Positions 8,563 to 17,040 of a DNA stretch of 33,856 nt are shown here, piece by piece (the first letter of the stretch is position 1; each line of letters opens with the position of its first letter). Position numbers and translations under genes: made by a program. The DNA lies in contig CALKLO010000040.1 in the NCBI GenBank assembly GCA_937991945.1, positions 1 through 33,856 on the forward strand, given 5' to 3'. The notes beneath the pieces are model-generated. The model was not told the DNA's origin. It saw only the letters and a program-made list of their open reading frames with translations, and did not search any database. The DNA is from an uncultured Granulosicoccus sp. (GTDB lineage Bacteria > Pseudomonadota > Gammaproteobacteria > Granulosicoccales > Granulosicoccaceae).

Positions 8563-9201
8563 TTATTGCTGAGGTTCTTTATAAACGTACATGGCAAATT
8601 CAAATGGGTAGCCATTTTCGCTTAGCGCATAGTCATGTCGTAGTACAGGATGGCCTCCTAGTTCATTTTTACAAAATGCAAAAACCTGCATAGGGTCCAC
8701 GTAGTATAGGTTTTCATCGTAGTAGTCGACATACGTTGACATTGCATTGAAAGAAATGCCCTTGTTAGCGGCGCTAAACATGCGCTGCAACGTTTCCTGC
8801 ATAAATGCTAAGTTGTTGTCCATGCGGTTGTTAAATACACCTGAGAGCAACGCGTAATCGGTTCCCGTTGGCAGAGGCTCGAGCCCGCTTGCTAGTGAAA
8901 TAGTGACGTTTTTATCATCTCGAAAACTGTTCGCAGCCATTTCTACAAACTCAGGAACGATATCAACACCGACGTATTTGCCTGAGAAACCGGCCGATTT
9001 CAGATAGTAATAAAGATGACCCAGGCCGCACCCTACATCGAGTACAGACGATAGCGGAGAGGCAACTTCACTAAGAACCTTGAATCGAGCAAATTGACTT
9101 TCTGCATCTCGATATTGGAGAGCTTGGGGGGAATCTCCGTGCTCGGCCAGCAACGATTGGTAGTGCTCGATGAGCTCAGTTTGTTCCTTCTCAAAAGTCA
9201 T
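8563..9201 (-). CDS. SAM-dependent class I methyltransferase
   Basis: The 212-residue protein has motif I VLDVGCGLGHLYYYLK (about residues 50-66) and the acidic strand-2 end YVGVDIVPEFV, both diagnostic of SAM-binding Rossmann methyltransferases. A later ALLSGVFNNRMDN segment resembles motif IV. The substrate is not evident. It is last in the pseG-pseI-wbqC-FAD-methyltransferase run and its start overlaps the stop of the FAD gene by 4 bases (ATGA), which implies translational coupling. An O- or N-methylation of the nonulosonic acid or of another surface sugar is a reasonable inference from position only. Confidence 0.85.
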   Translation of the reverse strand: MTFEKEQTELIEHYQSLLAEHGDSPQALQYRDAESQFARFKVLSEVASPLSSVLDVGCGLGHLYYYLKSAGFSGKYVGVDIVPEFVEMAANSFRDDKNVTISLASGLEPLPTGTDYALLSGVFNNRMDNNLAFMQETLQRMFSAANKGISFNAMSTYVDYYDENLYYVDPMQVFAFCKNELGGHPVLRHDYALSENGYPFEFAMYVYKEPQQ

Positions 9202-10571
9202 TGTAAAGTTACGCTAAGTTGTTCATTAAAATATTTGATAAATGCTGCACGTCCACGGCTACCGGCATCGATATGGGCAATGCGTGGATGCAAGGTTTCG
9301 CGTTGCTGTTTGATACGGGCGTGCTCTGTCGCCCATTCGCTCGTGGGCAGTGTAAAAGCGACTGGTATGTTCCAACAGCACGCATCCAGATATTCGCAAT
9401 CCGTTTGAATATACCCGGATGTTTTACAATCTTCCCAGACACGTTCAAGCATAGATGATTCCATCAATGATGCTTGGTCACTTGGTTGTGCAGGAACTTC
9501 TGCCATAACTACCGTCAAATTCTTGTTGGGCTGTTGTTGGCTGTAGACGCCAGGTCTGCTGTATCGGTAGGGGAGTCGCTGAGTCGAGTAATCATGTAAA
9601 TAATCAGGGCCTATAACAGCAGCCGAGGGGACCTCGAAAGCATAAATACAATATCCAACGGGTAAAAGTTTAGTCACGGTGGTGTCGGCAATGCCCGTTA
9701 TCTTGGATAGCAGGTGGTCTGGTAGCGTCCAGAGCAGCGAGTCGCCTGATACGTGTTCTTGGGCAGTCTTAACAGTGATAGAGGTGGAGTCGGATTCAAT
9801 GGCTTCAACCGCGCTATTAAACTGAAGGTCTACCCCCAACTCTTGTAAACGTACTGTTGCCCGATCACAAAACCCTCCTAGGCCATGTTGTGCTGGATAG
9901 GCGAACCGAGCGGCTGTGATGTCCCCTGCAAAACGAGTGTCGCCGCAATGCCGCGTGACACCTAGGCGGGCGTTAAGAAACTCAGAAGATTCCTTACAGC
10001 GAATCATGGTGCTATCGTCAGCGAGTTTGGGCCGTAGCAACATAGACAGTGTGTTTTTGCCAGCGGAGCTAATTTGATGGGTATGGCCCCCGGTGATTTT
10101 TTCTAATATCGGGTGTATTGCCGCACATAGGCTGGGGCCATATGAAGCTTCGTACCATTCTAGAAAGGTTTGATTGCACGTTTCAGACAGGTAGCTTGTT
10201 TGCTTTTTTAGATCTGAAATTTCGCTCAAAGCGGTGAGGGCTAGGGGCATGTTGTCGATGCTAAAGTCTGGCATCTCGAAGCCAAGGGTATAGGTAGTGT
10301 CAGTGGTGCTGGCCCAATCGTGATTGTTAAGTATGCTTAACTCATCTTGCAATATATCAGAGTAAAACTCATAGGCATCCTCACTCCTGATATCCAAGTT
10401 GTGTGTGCCGTTGTCCAGCCAGTAACCGTTCCACTGGCGTGACCTCATAACCCCACCCAGAGAATCGCTAGCCTCTAGCAAGCACACTTTTTTTCCAGAT
10501 TTTGCTAACCGCCACGCTGCGTAGATTCCGGGGAATCCGCCGCCTGCGATAATGCAATCAGTGTGCTTCAC
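9198..10571 (-). CDS. FAD-dependent NAD(P)-binding oxidoreductase, amine-oxidase/UGM-like
   Basis: The 457-residue protein starts with a dinucleotide-binding motif IIAGGGFPGIYAAWRLA, then VCLLEASDSLGGVMRS, the typical FAD-binding N-terminus of the amine oxidase/protoporphyrinogen oxidase/UDP-galactopyranose mutase superfamily. GLGGFCDRATVRLQELGVD matches the region that builds the active-site cavity in this superfamily. There is no signal peptide, so it is cytoplasmic. The reaction is unknown. Being between a WbqC-like gene and a methyltransferase, and coupled to the latter, suggests oxidation or isomerisation of a sugar intermediate. The start is GTG with AAGGG a few bases upstream. Confidence 0.8.
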   Translation of the reverse strand: MKHTDCIIAGGGFPGIYAAWRLAKSGKKVCLLEASDSLGGVMRSRQWNGYWLDNGTHNLDIRSEDAYEFYSDILQDELSILNNHDWASTTDTTYTLGFEMPDFSIDNMPLALTALSEISDLKKQTSYLSETCNQTFLEWYEASYGPSLCAAIHPILEKITGGHTHQISSAGKNTLSMLLRPKLADDSTMIRCKESSEFLNARLGVTRHCGDTRFAGDITAARFAYPAQHGLGGFCDRATVRLQELGVDLQFNSAVEAIESDSTSITVKTAQEHVSGDSLLWTLPDHLLSKITGIADTTVTKLLPVGYCIYAFEVPSAAVIGPDYLHDYSTQRLPYRYSRPGVYSQQQPNKNLTVVMAEVPAQPSDQASLMESSMLERVWEDCKTSGYIQTDCEYLDACCWNIPVAFTLPTSEWATEHARIKQQRETLHPRIAHIDAGSRGRAAFIKYFNEQLSVTLQ

Positions 10572-10583
10572 CTTGTTGTCCCT

Positions 10584-11321
10584 TTACGCCGCATTTGCTA
10601 AGGCGAGTTGTTCAATGGTTAGCGGGGCATCATTGCCTGATTGGATAACTTCAAGGAGCTTGTCTGGTCCAACCCAAGATAACGCATCCAAACACCCCAT
10701 ATGCGGCAGAAATGCGCCTGAGCCTTGACCATATTCAGGGTGTTTGTAGGTTTGAAAGGACAAGCTCACGCTACTATTCGCGAAGGGGTTGTTTTGTTTT
10801 AAATAATTAAACGAGCCCACGGGTGATAAGTAGTTTTCGGCATTGAGATGTTTGCAAAATGCCAGTAATCGTTCTGTTTTCTCTTGTGCTTCAACCTCAA
10901 GAGAGGACGCTAAAATTCGTTGCGTTTGAATTCCACATGCTCTGGCTACTCGATTAATGATGCCTGTGTTAAATCGGGCTAGGAAGTCTTCTGACTCACT
11001 GTAGGCATTTTCCACAATAGATTCGCAGAGTGAAAAATAGGGTGCTTTTCCTAAATTTCCCTCTAATGTTTTCATGAATTTTGTGTGGTTATGTGTTTCA
11101 GATATCTTCACATCTTTTATGCGGTTTGTCGTTGTTACTTTGTTGACAGGTAAAGACAACATCAACTCACCTTGCAGGGTTTTTATCCTATTTCGAGATT
11201 GCCAGCTTCGCTTAACGTACTGCACATCATCAAGATAGATAAAGGTATCAACGGAATCCATCAGTGCAAAGTAACCCAACCAAGGCATCAAGGTTGGCTG
11301 CATGATGGCAACTGTCTTCAT
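10584..11321 (-). CDS. WbqC-family protein
   Basis: The 245-residue protein opens with VAIMQPTLMPWLGYFALMDSVD, followed by YLDDVQYVKRSWQSRNRIK, the hallmark N-terminus of the WbqC family found in O-antigen and nonulosonic-acid loci. The biochemical function of the family is not established. The start overlaps the pseI stop by 4 bases (ATGA), so it is translationally coupled to pseudaminic acid synthase. With no PseH visible in the locus, an acyl-transfer or aminoacyl-modification role on the amino sugar is a testable guess, not a conclusion. Confidence 0.85.
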   Translation of the reverse strand: MKTVAIMQPTLMPWLGYFALMDSVDTFIYLDDVQYVKRSWQSRNRIKTLQGELMLSLPVNKVTTTNRIKDVKISETHNHTKFMKTLEGNLGKAPYFSLCESIVENAYSESEDFLARFNTGIINRVARACGIQTQRILASSLEVEAQEKTERLLAFCKHLNAENYLSPVGSFNYLKQNNPFANSSVSLSFQTYKHPEYGQGSGAFLPHMGCLDALSWVGPDKLLEVIQSGNDAPLTIEQLALANAA

Positions 11322-12364
11322 GATGCTATGTCCGAGTAGCGGATAGGGTGACCGGCCTCGACGTTTGTTGTCAATTTTTGCCCAACCAGAGGCAGGTCGG
11401 TATTCGCTGGAATACCAGCGTTAGGCCTAACAAATCGGAAGTCTTGTTCAGTGATAGTGTGGCCTGCTGACAGCGCGTGTAAGGCGAAGGCTGATCGGCG
11501 CCCCTTTTCTCGAGAGACTAGCTCGGCGTCAGTTGTCCGCTTTTCGCTACTCCCTTTTAGTTGGTGTATTTGCTCTATACCTTCGGCAATCTGACGCATG
11601 ATCTCAGGGGTTGCAGAGAATCGATGATCTGGACCTTGTCGTGTGGCATCGTTAGTAAAGTGTTTTTCAATAGCGACAGCGCCCATGGAGGCTGCGGTTA
11701 GTGCCGCAAGCGAGCCAACAGTATGATCTGAATAGCCAACTTCTCGCTTAAACGTATTACCTATGTTTAGCATGGCATTAAGATTTATCTGATCAATAGG
11801 AGCTGGGTAGGAAGAGCAGCAGTGCAGTAAAATAACGACTGAGGCATTGTTCTTGTCCAAGACTTCTAGCGCGTGTTCAATTTCGGGCAAAGTTGCCATT
11901 CCAGTAGACAGTATTATCGGCTTACCTGTTTGCGCAACCGTTGCTAACAACGCATCAAAGGTGAGTTCGAATGATGCAATTTTATAGAGGCTACAACCGA
12001 GCTCCTCAATAAAGTCTAGATCTCTAGGGTCGTAAATAGAGGTAAACGGGAGCAAGTTACGTTCTCGAGCTCGATCAAAAAGAGGCTTATGGAATTCCAT
12101 AGGCATGCAAGCACTCTGGTAGAGTTCGTGCAAATTCGTTTTGCCCCACACTGCATCGATTTGCATGGATGCGTGTTCGCTGCGTACCGTTAATGAGTCA
12201 GCGCTGTAAGTCTGAAGCTTTAAGCAGTCCCAACCGGTATCGGCTGCGATATCAACAAGTGCGAGTGCTTGCTCCAAGTCCTTATCATGATTAGCGCTGA
12301 CTTCAGCAATCAAAAGCGCTTTCTCGTCAGGGCCCAACACTTTGTTTTCTAGGTTGATTGGCAT
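11318..12364 (-). CDS. pseI: PseI, pseudaminic acid synthase
   Basis: It condenses 2,4-diacetamido-2,4,6-trideoxy-L-altrose with phosphoenolpyruvate to form pseudaminic acid. The NeuB-type TIM barrel begins LIAEVSANHDKDLEQAL and contains LKLQTYSADSLT, ILSTGMATL and VGYSDHTVG. An antifreeze-like SAF domain occupies about residues 288-348 (FRFVRPNAGIPAN). The length of 348 is normal. An AAGGAC Shine-Dalgarno precedes the ATG. It follows pseG by 20 bases and is coupled to the wbqC-like gene downstream. Confidence 0.94.
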   Translation of the reverse strand: MPINLENKVLGPDEKALLIAEVSANHDKDLEQALALVDIAADTGWDCLKLQTYSADSLTVRSEHASMQIDAVWGKTNLHELYQSACMPMEFHKPLFDRARERNLLPFTSIYDPRDLDFIEELGCSLYKIASFELTFDALLATVAQTGKPIILSTGMATLPEIEHALEVLDKNNASVVILLHCCSSYPAPIDQINLNAMLNIGNTFKREVGYSDHTVGSLAALTAASMGAVAIEKHFTNDATRQGPDHRFSATPEIMRQIAEGIEQIHQLKGSSEKRTTDAELVSREKGRRSAFALHALSAGHTITEQDFRFVRPNAGIPANTDLPLVGQKLTTNVEAGHPIRYSDIAS

Positions 12365-12384
12365 TGGTTTAATGTCCTTACAGC

Positions 12385-13419
12385 TTAATGTACCAGTGCG
12401 TCGACGAAACGCTGAGCACCGTTGGTATCGACAAGAGAGCTGGCGGTGTAGTTGTCTCTGCTGAACGTGTTGGCTTTGATACTGTTTGCCGCATTTTGAA
12501 TATAGGCCGAAAAGTCATTGATTCCTTGATTGTCCGTATCAAAGAAAATGGTAGCAATACCTGATTCGTTAAACCCACGATAATAGTCTCGGTAGGCGAA
12601 ACCCTTACCCAGATAAACAGCGGGTCGACCTAATGCTGCTGCTTCATAGCGTAGGAGCCCTGGACGACCAACGACAAGGCTAGTAGCGGCTATCAAAGGA
12701 GCCAAGCTGTTTGGTTTATGGTGTAGCGTAAGGTGTGAGTACTGTTGCGCAAGCTCTGTTAGCGCAGTCACTAGCTCAGGATCAAAAAGAGGCCCGACGA
12801 CAATATGCAAAGGTACGTCATGGTTAATTAAGCTGCGTACAATTTGTAGGGATAGTTGGTCGGTATCAGAGCCACCACAGCAAATAAGAATGGAAGCCTC
12901 TGAGGCTGACTCGCTGTGGTTTTTACAGACATCATACTCAGCGCCTAACAAGCTATACAGCGGGCTGTTCAACCATACTGTTTTTTTGGGTGGTGGCGGG
13001 CGATACTTCTGTGCATCTAAATACGGTGTTAGGAGTGCATGAACTTTACAGTTTGAGCATATGAAGTGATCAGGCGGCATACTATCGATAACCGTTACGC
13101 GAGCATCACTGTTCGTGTTGATCGTTATAACTTCTCGGTTAGTCGCCGTTGCATTGGTATGCCAAAGTGTATCTACGATAACGTCTGTTACCGTGCTCAT
13201 CTGTGTTTGCCATTGCTCGTTAGGTGCATCCACAGCAACGAACTGGACGCTGTCAGATAACCACGATTGAAGTAACGGTATTGCAGCCTGCTTCACGGCG
13301 TGAATGACTGGGATTTTCCGACGATCAAATTCGTTCGCAAGTATACGGGCACGCGAAGCGTGGCCCATTCCAATAGTGGGAGAGACGTCATACCTCAGCG
13401 CTATAAAGGGTTCAGACAC
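12385..13419 (-). CDS. pseG: PseG, UDP-sugar hydrolase of the Pse pathway
   Basis: It removes UDP from UDP-2,4-diacetamido-2,4,6-trideoxy-beta-L-altropyranose to give the PseI substrate. The protein has the GT-B-like fold of the family: the N-terminal motif RYDVSPTIGMGHASRA carries the catalytic His (His20 here, His17 in C. jejuni). ILICCGGSDTDQLSL and the nucleotide-binding ARPGLLRYEAAALGRPA-like segment (read here as VGRPGLLRYEAAALG) follow. At 344 residues it is slightly longer than C. jejuni PseG, which is about 274. It does not carry a PseH-type GNAT extension: the C-terminus reads as the end of the hydrolase. It is first in a five-gene minus-strand operon. Confidence 0.9.
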   Translation of the reverse strand: MSEPFIALRYDVSPTIGMGHASRARILANEFDRRKIPVIHAVKQAAIPLLQSWLSDSVQFVAVDAPNEQWQTQMSTVTDVIVDTLWHTNATATNREVITINTNSDARVTVIDSMPPDHFICSNCKVHALLTPYLDAQKYRPPPPKKTVWLNSPLYSLLGAEYDVCKNHSESASEASILICCGGSDTDQLSLQIVRSLINHDVPLHIVVGPLFDPELVTALTELAQQYSHLTLHHKPNSLAPLIAATSLVVGRPGLLRYEAAALGRPAVYLGKGFAYRDYYRGFNESGIATIFFDTDNQGINDFSAYIQNAANSIKANTFSRDNYTASSLVDTNGAQRFVDALVH

Positions 13420-13560
13420 GTGTAACCTGCTGCTTTGAAACTCTGCTTAGTCGTACACATCATGCTCAATGCACACTTAACCCCAGCCAAGTCCGTGCCT
13501 GTAAGCACGTATATAACCACCTCAAGCCGATTGAATAAAAATACCGTTAGCTTGACAAGA

Positions 13561-14028
13561 TTAGAGGAGTTTATTGGCGTTAGCCATTTTGATTATCAGA
13601 GGGTCTAAGCTGTTTGCAAAATTACGAGTGTCAGTTTGATTAAGGGCAGCTTGGCCGCCGGTATCGATACCGCTGCCTCTGAGCGTGTCCATGAAGTCGC
13701 GCATATTGAGGCGCTCGCGAATGTTATCTGCTGTGTACAGCTCGCCGCGGGGGTTGATGGCTGAGCAGCCTGTCTCTAGCACTTCTGCTGCGAGTGGTAT
13801 GTCGCCGGTAATGACTAGGTCGCCCGCGTTTGAATGTTGAACAATGTAATTGTCTGCGACATCAAACCCTTGCGAGACTTGAATAGCGTTAACAAAACGA
13901 TTCTTTGGCACTGGCACCGGTTGGTTAGCCACAAACGTAACGTGTAGCTCAAGGCGTTTGGCTGCTCTGAGTAAAATATCTTTAACCGTACGCGGGCAGG
14001 CATCGGCATCGACCCATATTTTGTTCAT
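13561..14028 (-). CDS. yaiI: YaiI/YqxD family protein (DUF188)
   Basis: The 155-residue protein opens [16 protein letters not shown] and contains [15 protein letters not shown] and [13 protein letters not shown], the standard signature of the YaiI/YqxD family. These are small cytoplasmic proteins with a PIN/NYN-like nuclease fold and no established substrate. The start codon overlaps the stop of the upstream class II aldolase gene by one base (TAATG), so the two are cotranscribed. Confidence 0.92.
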   Translation of the reverse strand: MNKIWVDADACPRTVKDILLRAAKRLELHVTFVANQPVPVPKNRFVNAIQVSQGFDVADNYIVQHSNAGDLVITGDIPLAAEVLETGCSAINPRGELYTADNIRERLNMRDFMDTLRGSGIDTGGQAALNQTDTRNFANSLDPLIIKMANANKLL

Positions 14029-14834
14029 TATTGGTTAGAACACCAGTTGGGGTAGAGCCTATCCAGTAGCCGTAAATAGGCAGGCCATTCAGGTAGTAGT
14101 ACGTCCGCTCCACCTTGCGATGCGCCACTTTCGAATTGCTCTCGTGTCTTCAAGACAATCTCAGGTTTGGGTCGTTTGAGTGTGCCGCCGCCTGCAACTG
14201 CTGCCATGGCTTTCAGTTGTAGACCTGCGCAATCTTCAAAGTGATACAGCCTGGTGACTGCATGGGCAATACTTGGGCCGCTGACCACGAGCCCGTGGTT
14301 GTAGAGCAACAGGGTGTGGTTTGTGGGTCCTAAGTCGCTGACTAGGCTCTCTCGTTCTGCAAGATCCAATGCAATGCCCGCAAATTCATGAGTACCGATT
14401 CTGTCGTGGAACATACAACCCATTTGCGTCAGGGGTATGAAGCCTTCTTCAAGGCAGCAGATGGCTGTCGCATTTTGTGAATGGGTGTGCGCGATACATT
14501 GCAGATCTGGACGGGCTGAATGAATCGCAGAATGAATGGTGTAACCCGCCACATTGACAGGGTAGGGGCTGTTATCAATCTTGTTGCCGTCGATATCGAT
14601 TTTCACCAAATCGCTTGGCGTGATTTCGTCATAACTGTGCCCGAATGGGTTTATCAGTAAGTGCTCGGTTTCGGGGATTCGTGCAGTTATGTGGTTGTAT
14701 ACCTGAGACGTCCAGCCATGGTAATGGACAATCCTGTAGGCGGCGGCAAGATCAACACGCGTGCGCCATTCAACATCTGACATTCCGGCTGGCGGGGTTG
14801 CGTAGCGTTTTTCAGTTTCTGTTTGGGTCGACAT
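14028..14834 (-). CDS. Class II aldolase/adducin family protein
   Basis: The protein is about 268 residues. Zinc-site histidines are visible in [13 protein letters not shown] and in [11 protein letters not shown], with [19 protein letters not shown] upstream, matching the class II aldolase/adducin fold (fuculose-phosphate aldolase-like). Many members of this size act as hydroxy-acid or sugar-phosphate aldolases or decarboxylases; the substrate here is unknown. The frame can begin at a GTG at 14855, but the ATG at 14834 has an AAGGGG Shine-Dalgarno 6 bases upstream and is chosen. The oppositely oriented ketopantoate-reductase-like gene starts 120 bases away, so a shared divergent promoter region lies at 14835-14953. 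Confidence 0.88.
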   Translation of the reverse strand: MSTQTETEKRYATPPAGMSDVEWRTRVDLAAAYRIVHYHGWTSQVYNHITARIPETEHLLINPFGHSYDEITPSDLVKIDIDGNKIDNSPYPVNVAGYTIHSAIHSARPDLQCIAHTHSQNATAICCLEEGFIPLTQMGCMFHDRIGTHEFAGIALDLAERESLVSDLGPTNHTLLLYNHGLVVSGPSIAHAVTRLYHFEDCAGLQLKAMAAVAGGGTLKRPKPEIVLKTREQFESGASQGGADVLLPEWPAYLRLLDRLYPNWCSNQ

Positions 14835-14953
14835 GATGCCCCTTGTCAATGACACGAATATTGATTGTCACCAGAATACCAGCGCACAGCAACATTAACC
14901 GACGGGGTATGATTCAAATACCAATTGAGTGATGAAGCACGGGACAGTCATTG

Positions 14954-15889
14954 ATGAGAATTGCCATTCTTGGAGCGGGAGCCATGGGGTCATGGTTTGG
15001 TGGGCACCTAGCCATCAACGGCCAAAATGTTCAATTGCTAACGACCAATCGCTCCCATATTGACGCGGTACAACGGGATGGTCTTGAGCTGCGCTCAGGT
15101 CCGAGCAGCATGAGCGTACAACTCCCTATTGGCGAGCCTGCAAAATTTAATGGGCCAGTTGATCTCGTGATTGTTTTAACCAAAACGTTCCAATTAGAGG
15201 CGGCCCTCAGCAGTTTGGAAGGTGTCTTCGATCCAGACACCACGGTCCTTTCGTTTCAAAATGGCTTGGGTAACGCGGAAGTTATCGCCAAACATGTCGG
15301 GCAGGACAATACGTGGATCGGTATGACTATGTTGCCTGTTGATCGTATTGCGCCTGGTATTGTTGAGGGCAAAGGTTTGGGGGCGAGTTGGTTTGGCCAC
15401 GCCTACAAAAACAGGCCAGAAAAAGCAGCTCGTTTGGAAGGTCTGTTTACTGATGCCGGAATGGACGTCAGGTTCGATGCCAACATCAAAAGCCGTGTGT
15501 GGGAGAAAGTGGCGTTCAATGCTGGGATGAATGCGCTCTGCGCGTTAACGCACGCAACCCCCGGTATAATCAACCGCTCTGCTGAGGTTAAACAGTTAGT
15601 GAAAAATACTGCAGCTGAGGCGGTTGCTGTGGCGAGTTCAATGGGTGTTGACGTCAGTTTATCGGCCGTGTTCGACACCATTGACTACGCCTGTGCACAT
15701 CATCCCGAGCACATCCCGTCAATGCTGCAAGACTTACTGTCTGGCAAACGCACTGAAATTGACGCGATAAATGGTGCAATAGCGGGTTACGCCGAGATCG
15801 AAGGCGTCCCTAGCCCATTGAATTCCCAGTGGGCAGCGCTGATACGCCTTGCGGAGCAAGGCCATAGCGCTAGTCGGCCACCAGTTTGA
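14954..15889 (+). CDS. 2-dehydropantoate 2-reductase family (PanE/ApbA-like)
   Basis: The 311-residue protein starts with the NADP-binding motif ILGAGAMGSWFGGHL. LVKTFQ-like LTKTFQLEAAL follows, then VLSFQNGLGN, and WEKVAFNAGMNALCALTHATPG, the conserved helix with the catalytic Lys. This is the ketopantoate reductase family. Many genomes carry several paralogues that reduce other 2-keto acids, so the pantothenate role is not certain and I leave the symbol empty. The frame opens at a TTG at 14951, but the ATG three bases later is the natural start. It is divergent from the class II aldolase gene, which suggests a shared catabolic role. Confidence 0.87.
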   Translation: MRIAILGAGAMGSWFGGHLAINGQNVQLLTTNRSHIDAVQRDGLELRSGPSSMSVQLPIGEPAKFNGPVDLVIVLTKTFQLEAALSSLEGVFDPDTTVLSFQNGLGNAEVIAKHVGQDNTWIGMTMLPVDRIAPGIVEGKGLGASWFGHAYKNRPEKAARLEGLFTDAGMDVRFDANIKSRVWEKVAFNAGMNALCALTHATPGIINRSAEVKQLVKNTAAEAVAVASSMGVDVSLSAVFDTIDYACAHHPEHIPSMLQDLLSGKRTEIDAINGAIAGYAEIEGVPSPLNSQWAALIRLAEQGHSASRPPV

Positions 15890-16056
15890 TGACATGAAAG
15901 GCGAGCCATTTTGGGTCATTCATGAAAACATGATCATTTTAGGCGGTGGCGCATTATTCTGATCTGTTCACATGTAAAATGTACCCATACATTTTAGGAT
16001 GCTGCACAGTTTCGCCGTTAGTTGGCGGTAGCATCCCCACTTTTGAGGACATACTT

Positions 16057-16266
16057 TTGGATCTAATAAAAACTTTTCTCGCCGAAGCCTTGGTAATCAT
16101 TAAAACCCTTTTCGCTGAGTCGCTAGAAAACACGTTAGTTGCAGGCAGCTGTTTGTTTCTTATTATTGCTTTCGTCGCTGCCATCGTAGAACCTAAAGCA
16201 GCGTTGGTTCCGTTGGTGCTTGGTGTGGTTTTTTACGGGTTTGCGCGGCTTCAGGATAATAGTTAG
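16057..16266 (+). CDS. Small hydrophobic membrane protein, unknown
   Basis: The longest frame begins at 15946, but a GAGGA Shine-Dalgarno at 16045-16049 sits 7-8 bases ahead of a TTG at 16057. This gives a 69-residue protein. It has an amphipathic N-terminal stretch (DLIKTFLAEALVIIKTLFAESL) and two hydrophobic segments, LVAGSCLFLIIAFVAAIV and ALVPLVLGVVFYGFA, separated by a Pro/Lys turn. This is a plausible two-helix inner-membrane hairpin. No family is recognised. It stands between a dehydrogenase and a convergent racemase. Confidence 0.5.
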   Translation: MDLIKTFLAEALVIIKTLFAESLENTLVAGSCLFLIIAFVAAIVEPKAALVPLVLGVVFYGFARLQDNS

Positions 16267-16285
16267 TCAGTTCAAAGCTATGTCA

Positions 16286-16309
16286 TGGTCTGATGGGGTG
16301 GTCAGGCCA
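16286..16309. terminator. Hairpin at the 3' end of the racemase gene
   Basis: The stem TGGTCTGA / TCAGGCCA (one G-T pair) has an 8-base G-rich loop and covers the racemase stop codon. It lies between two convergent genes. Neither side has a T-tract, so it may stabilise or weakly terminate rather than act as a strong intrinsic terminator. Confidence 0.3.
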
Positions 16310-16982
16310 AGTTATTGAAATCTTGATTTTGTTGCAACGCAGCCAAAGCACAGGCCATCCCGGTCGAGGCGGCAACACCATCAATGACGGGGATACCAAA
16401 CTTACGAGACAGTTTGTTGGGCAAGTCAGCCATCCCTGCACATCCAAGAACAATTGCACCACAGCCGTCTTCTTTTATAGCAACCTCTATTTCAGATGAT
16501 ATGCGTTGCTCGGCATCGCTGTTTGCAAGTTCGAGGTCCAATACAGGTACTTCACTAGCCCGAACATTCTTACAATAAGAACTCAAACCATAGCGGTTAA
16601 TGTTATCGCTTATGACGGGCACAGAAACTGACAGTGTAGTCACTACCGTAAAGGTATGACCTAGCATCATACTGGCATGGAATGCGGCTTCGCCAATACC
16701 TACCACGGGTTTGTCGGTTAAATGACGAGCCTCATAGATACCCGTGTCATCAAAGCAGGCCACTATGTACGCATCATAGTCTTGCCGTTGAGCTTTTTTG
16801 ATTTCATCTAACAGCGCCGGTAGGGCGGCCAGACCATCTTCGGGTCCTTGAATAGATGCAGGGCCAGACATAGATGTAATCCCAGTAAGCATGACAGAAT
16901 TAGGTGCGACGCTCCTAGCCACATTGAGCACTTTGTGTGTCATGGAGGCAGTGCTGTTTGGGTTGATAATCGCGATATTCAA
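16302..16982 (-). CDS. Asp/Glu/hydantoin racemase family protein
   Basis: The 226-residue protein starts IAIINPNSTASMTHKV and has the paired catalytic cysteines of the family in YIVACFDDTGIYEA and IVLGCAGMADLP, with VVGIGEAAFHASMML between them. This is the hydantoin racemase (HyuA/DCG1-like) branch of the aspartate/glutamate racemase superfamily. It is the last gene of the ABC transporter operon, 58 bases after the second permease. That suggests the imported compound is an amino-acid-like or hydantoin-like molecule that needs epimerisation. The start is TTG with a weak Shine-Dalgarno, so the exact N-terminus is less certain. Confidence 0.85.
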   Translation of the reverse strand: MNIAIINPNSTASMTHKVLNVARSVAPNSVMLTGITSMSGPASIQGPEDGLAALPALLDEIKKAQRQDYDAYIVACFDDTGIYEARHLTDKPVVGIGEAAFHASMMLGHTFTVVTTLSVSVPVISDNINRYGLSSYCKNVRASEVPVLDLELANSDAEQRISSEIEVAIKEDGCGAIVLGCAGMADLPNKLSRKFGIPVIDGVAASTGMACALAALQQNQDFNNLA

Positions 16983-17040
16983 AAGAGAGTCTCAAATGGT
17001 GTTGATAGTGAATTTGTGTTGTTTTGGTTTAAAGTAGCGA

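Noticed and set aside
12385-13419. PseG-PseH fusion that would explain the missing PseH
   Set aside because: The extra length over C. jejuni PseG is too short for a GNAT domain and no acetyl-CoA-binding motif is seen.
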